From positions 1 through 12,583 of the forward strand of contig DAOUYX010000028.1 of the NCBI GenBank assembly GCA_030665925.1: a DNA stretch of 12,583 bases, read 5' to 3'. Origin of the DNA: Methanosarcinales archaeon (lineage in GTDB: Archaea > Halobacteriota > Syntropharchaeia > Alkanophagales > Methanospirareceae). The position numbers were made by a program, and so were the translations under genes. Positions within the stretch are counted from its first letter, which is position 1, and each line of letters starts with the position of its first letter. Under the pieces are notes generated by a model that made no database searches, had not been told where the DNA came from, and saw only the letters and a list, made by a program, of their open reading frames with translations. Positions 10,371 through 12,583 of the stretch are shown piece by piece.

Positions 10371-10970
10371 GTGTTGAAAAAGAAATTAGCCACACCGGTA
10401 CGGGAAGAAGAAATAAAGAAGTTGCAAGTGGGTGACGTTGTATATCTAACCGGAGAGATATATACGGCGCGAGACAAAGCGCATCAGCGGATCATAGAAT
10501 ATGAAAGCACCGATGCGGAAGCGGAAATGCCGATCCCAAAAGGTGCGGTACTATATCATTGCGGGCCGCTTATGAAGAATAGCAACGGGAAATGGGGAAT
10601 TATAGCCGCAGGTCCCACCACCAGCTCAAGGATGGAAGCGACAACACCGGCGATAATAGAAAAGCTGCGGATTCGTGCCATAATCGGAAAAGGTGGAATG
10701 GGCGATGGAACGAGAGCCGCACTGCAAAAATATGGCTGCGTGTATCTCGCGATGACTGGCGGTGCGGCGGTTTTAGCTGCTACACGCATAAAAGCGGTAG
10801 AAGCGGTATATTGGGAAGATCTCGGCATGGTTGAAGCGGTCTGGCATCTCATCGTCGAAGACTTCGGGCCGCTCGTGGTCAGCATGGACACCCGTGGTAA
10901 GAGCTTATACAAGGAAATAAATGAAGAAGCTAAGCAAAATGTTCGTGCTTCGATAAGAAATTCCCGGTAA
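10371..10970 (+). CDS. fumB: Class I fumarate hydratase, beta subunit
   Basis: This 199-residue protein matches the C-terminal (beta) half of class I, iron-sulfur fumarases and the TtdB subunit of tartrate dehydratase. It hydrates fumarate to malate together with an alpha subunit that holds the [4Fe-4S] cluster. Family blocks are VGDVVYLTGEIYTARDKAHQR (residues 20-40, cut here by one helix turn), GPLMK (65-69), IIAAGPTTSSRME (77-89), IIGKGGMGDGTR (104-115) and AMTGGAAVLAA (127-137). The start is GTG at 10371; no strong Shine-Dalgarno is visible, and a short leader fits the TATA box at 10324-10332. The alpha subunit is not in this window. The neighbour malic enzyme uses malate, the product here. 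It ends 18 bases from the convergent argJ stop. Fumarase is favoured over tartrate dehydratase by context. Confidence 0.92.
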   Translation: MLKKKLATPVREEEIKKLQVGDVVYLTGEIYTARDKAHQRIIEYESTDAEAEMPIPKGAVLYHCGPLMKNSNGKWGIIAAGPTTSSRMEATTPAIIEKLRIRAIIGKGGMGDGTRAALQKYGCVYLAMTGGAAVLAATRIKAVEAVYWEDLGMVEAVWHLIVEDFGPLVVSMDTRGKSLYKEINEEAKQNVRASIRNSR

Positions 10971-10988
10971 ATAAGTAACTGACACTCC

Positions 10989-12188
10989 TCAATGCACGCC
11001 CGCATTTATCCTGACATAATCGCAGGTTAAATCGCATCCCCACGCTGTCGCTTCCGCTTCCCCCCCGGTTCCCAGATCCACGTCAATGAAGATCTCCTTA
11101 CCATTCAGTATGATTCGCACCACCCCTGAAAAATCCATAAATTCGCCGTTATCCACTGCTAAAATCGCCTTAGTGCCTTTCAGGCTTATTGAGATCCCCT
11201 CTAGGTCAACATCGTCGGCGATAACGGAACTCCCGACAGCCGCTATTATACGACCACAGATAAGGTCAGGACGTTCACCGAAAATGGCACTTTTCACCAG
11301 CGGTGATTGGACTATTGAACGCGCAGCCGCTCGTGCATCTGCAACGGATGGAGCACCACTCACCTTCACCTCGATAAACTTCGTTGCACCTTCGCCATCC
11401 CGCGCTATCAGCTTCGCAAGCTCCTGGCAAACAAAAGTTAACCCTTCTTCAAAATCGCCTTCGCTTATCTTGCCGCTCTTACCCGTGGATACCAGTAGCA
11501 CCATATCGTTCGTGCTCATATCTCCATCTACCACGGTCATATTGAATGAATTGTCAACGGCAGCTTCCAAACTCCCGCTCAGGACTTCGCCATCCACAGA
11601 AGCATCCGTATAAATAAAAGCGAGCATGGTAGCGGTGGTCATATGAGGGGCGATCATCCCGGAACCTTTTGCAATTCCGCATATCGCCACCTGCCCATCA
11701 TTGCCCGTATCGATACTTACCGCCGTCTCTTTATGGAAGGTATCTGTGGTCATTATAGCCTTTGCTGCTGCCGTGCTACCTTCTTCTCCAGAGGTCAATC
11801 CCTTCACGACTTCTCCAAGCTGCCGTTCTATCAATCCCATATCCAATTGTACCCCAATGGGACCGGTAGAGAGAACAGCCACTTCTTCTTTATCAACGCC
11901 CAAACATGACGAGGCAAGTTCTGCCATTTTTTCTGCATTTCTCATTCCTTGCTCACCGGTAAAACTATTTGCACAGCCGCTATTCGCAATTATTGCGCTT
12001 ATTCTGCCCTTCTCAAGCTGCTTCTTCGTAAACCTCACGGGTGCTGCTTTTATCTTATTTGTAGTGAACATACCCGAGGCTTTGCCTCCACCCTCTATCA
12101 AAGCTAACCCTTTATTACCCTCTTTTATTCCGTATGCCCTTACGCCCTTCACAGCGCAAAGTCCGCCTTTTATTACTTCTATCTTCAT
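10989..12188 (-). CDS. argJ: Bifunctional ornithine acetyltransferase / N-acetylglutamate synthase
   Basis: This 399-residue protein is full length for ArgJ, which moves the acetyl group from N-acetylornithine to glutamate in the cyclic arginine pathway; some members also use acetyl-CoA. Family blocks include ANSGCANSFTGEQG (68-81), LSTGPIGVQLDM (106-117), MTTDTFHKE (146-154), AKGSGMIAPHM (173-183) and ATMLAFIYTDA (186-196). ArgJ cuts itself before the threonine of ATML, here Thr187, which becomes the nucleophile of the beta chain. Two extra threonines (184-185) sit between the usual PxM and ATML. The C-terminus GCDLTCDYVRINAG is normal. The ATG at 12188 follows a GGGAAGAGAG stretch, a weak ribosome site. 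A TATA box at 12288-12296 implies a leader of about 75 nt. No other arg gene is in the window. Confidence 0.96.
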   Translation of the reverse strand: MKIEVIKGGLCAVKGVRAYGIKEGNKGLALIEGGGKASGMFTTNKIKAAPVRFTKKQLEKGRISAIIANSGCANSFTGEQGMRNAEKMAELASSCLGVDKEEVAVLSTGPIGVQLDMGLIERQLGEVVKGLTSGEEGSTAAAKAIMTTDTFHKETAVSIDTGNDGQVAICGIAKGSGMIAPHMTTATMLAFIYTDASVDGEVLSGSLEAAVDNSFNMTVVDGDMSTNDMVLLVSTGKSGKISEGDFEEGLTFVCQELAKLIARDGEGATKFIEVKVSGAPSVADARAAARSIVQSPLVKSAIFGERPDLICGRIIAAVGSSVIADDVDLEGISISLKGTKAILAVDNGEFMDFSGVVRIILNGKEIFIDVDLGTGGEAEATAWGCDLTCDYVRINAGVH

Positions 12189-12287
12189 TTCTCTCTTCCC
12201 ATTAACGATTGCGGAGATATCCTAACAGCTAGATGGCATGCTCATCAGTCGTTATTTTCATTACATAACAACATGAAAGCCAGAACC

Positions 12288-12296
12288 ATTTATAAT
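12288..12296. promoter_or_regulatory. TATA box upstream of argJ
   Basis: ATTATAAAT on the minus strand (ATTTATAAT on the plus strand) is the best TATA candidate for argJ, with a predicted start near 12265. It is nearly symmetric and could also drive plus-strand transcription towards 12315. Confidence 0.42.
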
Positions 12297-12401
12297 CCTC
12301 CAATACCCCCACTTTCTCCTTTGAGGAGTTCGTGTTGCTGGTTGGTCTATTTGTCATCTTCCCATTTCTTTTTTTACTTCTGATTTGATGTAAATGAAAA
12401 A

Positions 12402-12411
12402 TTATTTAAAT
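12402..12411 (+). promoter_or_regulatory. TATA box for tRNA-Val
   Basis: TTATTTAAAT preceded by GAAAAA gives a BRE-TATA pair 35 bases before the tRNA, so transcription would begin near 12432. TATAAA at 12431-12436 is too close to the tRNA to serve. Confidence 0.45.
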
Positions 12412-12445
12412 TGTCTCATGATTTATCCATTATAAACGGAAGTAA

Positions 12446-12519
12446 GGGCTCGTGGTCTAGTTGGTTATGACACCGCCTTCACGAGGCGGAGGTCATGCGT
12501 TCGAATCGCATCGAGCCCA
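12446..12519 (+). tRNA. tRNA-Val (CAC)
   Basis: The acceptor pairs GGGCTCG with CGAGCCC, the anticodon stem CCGCC/GGCGG encloses TTCACGA (anticodon CAC), and the T arm is ATGCG-TTCGAAT-CGCAT. The discriminator is A73. There is no intron, and CCA is not encoded. It is a single gene with its own promoter and a T-rich end. Confidence 0.97.
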
Positions 12520-12520
12520 T

Positions 12521-12535
12521 CTTTTTTAGTTTTTA
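12521..12535 (+). terminator. T-tract terminator after tRNA-Val
   Basis: Two T runs (CTTTTTT and TTTTT, separated by AG) follow immediately after the tRNA. Oligo-T on the non-template strand is enough for intrinsic termination in archaea. Confidence 0.6.
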
Positions 12536-12583
12536 ACCGCTTCTGACGGCTCCTGAAATACCAACCTCTGCATCTCGTGATAC

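Noticed and set aside
10285..10395. N-terminal extension of malic enzyme to 10395
   Set aside because: It would overlap the divergent fumarase start at 10371 and cover the shared promoter, and family similarity begins only after ATG 10284.
11086..12225. Long plus-strand frames opposite argJ
   Set aside because: They are shadows of argJ codon structure, rich in Ser/Pro/Thr and without recognisable domains.
12316..12328. CTCCT-TTG-AGGAG hairpin as a terminator or riboswitch
   Set aside because: The five-base stem with a three-base loop lies upstream of the predicted argJ start and matches no known riboswitch.
12526..12582. Minus-strand 18-codon open end (reads YHEMQRLVFQEPSEAVKN then stop)
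   Set aside because: It could be the C-terminus of a gene beyond the right edge, but it is too short to support, and another minus frame is open too.

Overview
The window is archaeal and most likely from ANME-1 (Methanophagales), anaerobic methane oxidisers. A TFB gene, archaeal-type 16S and 23S rRNA with bulge-helix-bulge processing sites, BRE/TATA promoters and an AglJ-type glycosyltransferase all show an archaeon. The 16S gene contains, at 8384-8401, the 18-base target that I remember as the ANME-1 probe ANME1-350, plus the archaeal 915 site at 7859-7878. The lineage call rests on memory of those probes, not on a search.

Layout. 2-472 (+) is the 3' end of a GTP-type PEP carboxykinase. 631-1575 (+) is an AglJ-like family 2 glycosyltransferase. 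It converges on a stand-alone IMP cyclohydrolase (1619-2134, -), with the TFB gene (2245-3150, -) upstream of that. The TFB gene has a roughly 130-nt leader that could encode tiny peptides. 3506-3722 (-) carries a small zinc-ribbon gene that appears split by a +1 shift. The ribosomal operon occupies about 8952 down to 3761 on the minus strand in the order 16S, tRNA-Ala(UGC), 23S, tRNA-Cys(GCA), with no 5S gene. Malic enzyme (8977-10284, -) and a class I fumarase beta subunit (10371-10970, +) diverge from a short shared promoter. ArgJ (10989-12188, -) converges on the fumarase gene. A tRNA-Val(CAC) gene lies at 12446-12519 (+).

Functional picture. PEP carboxykinase, malic enzyme and fumarase all act at the C4 node (oxaloacetate, malate, fumarate, pyruvate, PEP). 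ArgJ (arginine) and IMP cyclohydrolase (purines) are anabolic housekeeping enzymes. TFB and the rRNA operon belong to information processing. This is core chromosome, with no mobile element, CRISPR array or defence system visible. The most interesting signals are small: two bulge-helix-bulge rRNA processing sites that can be paired base by base, the missing 5S between 23S and tRNA-Cys, the split zinc-ribbon gene, the TFB leader, and nearly symmetric TATA boxes between divergent units.
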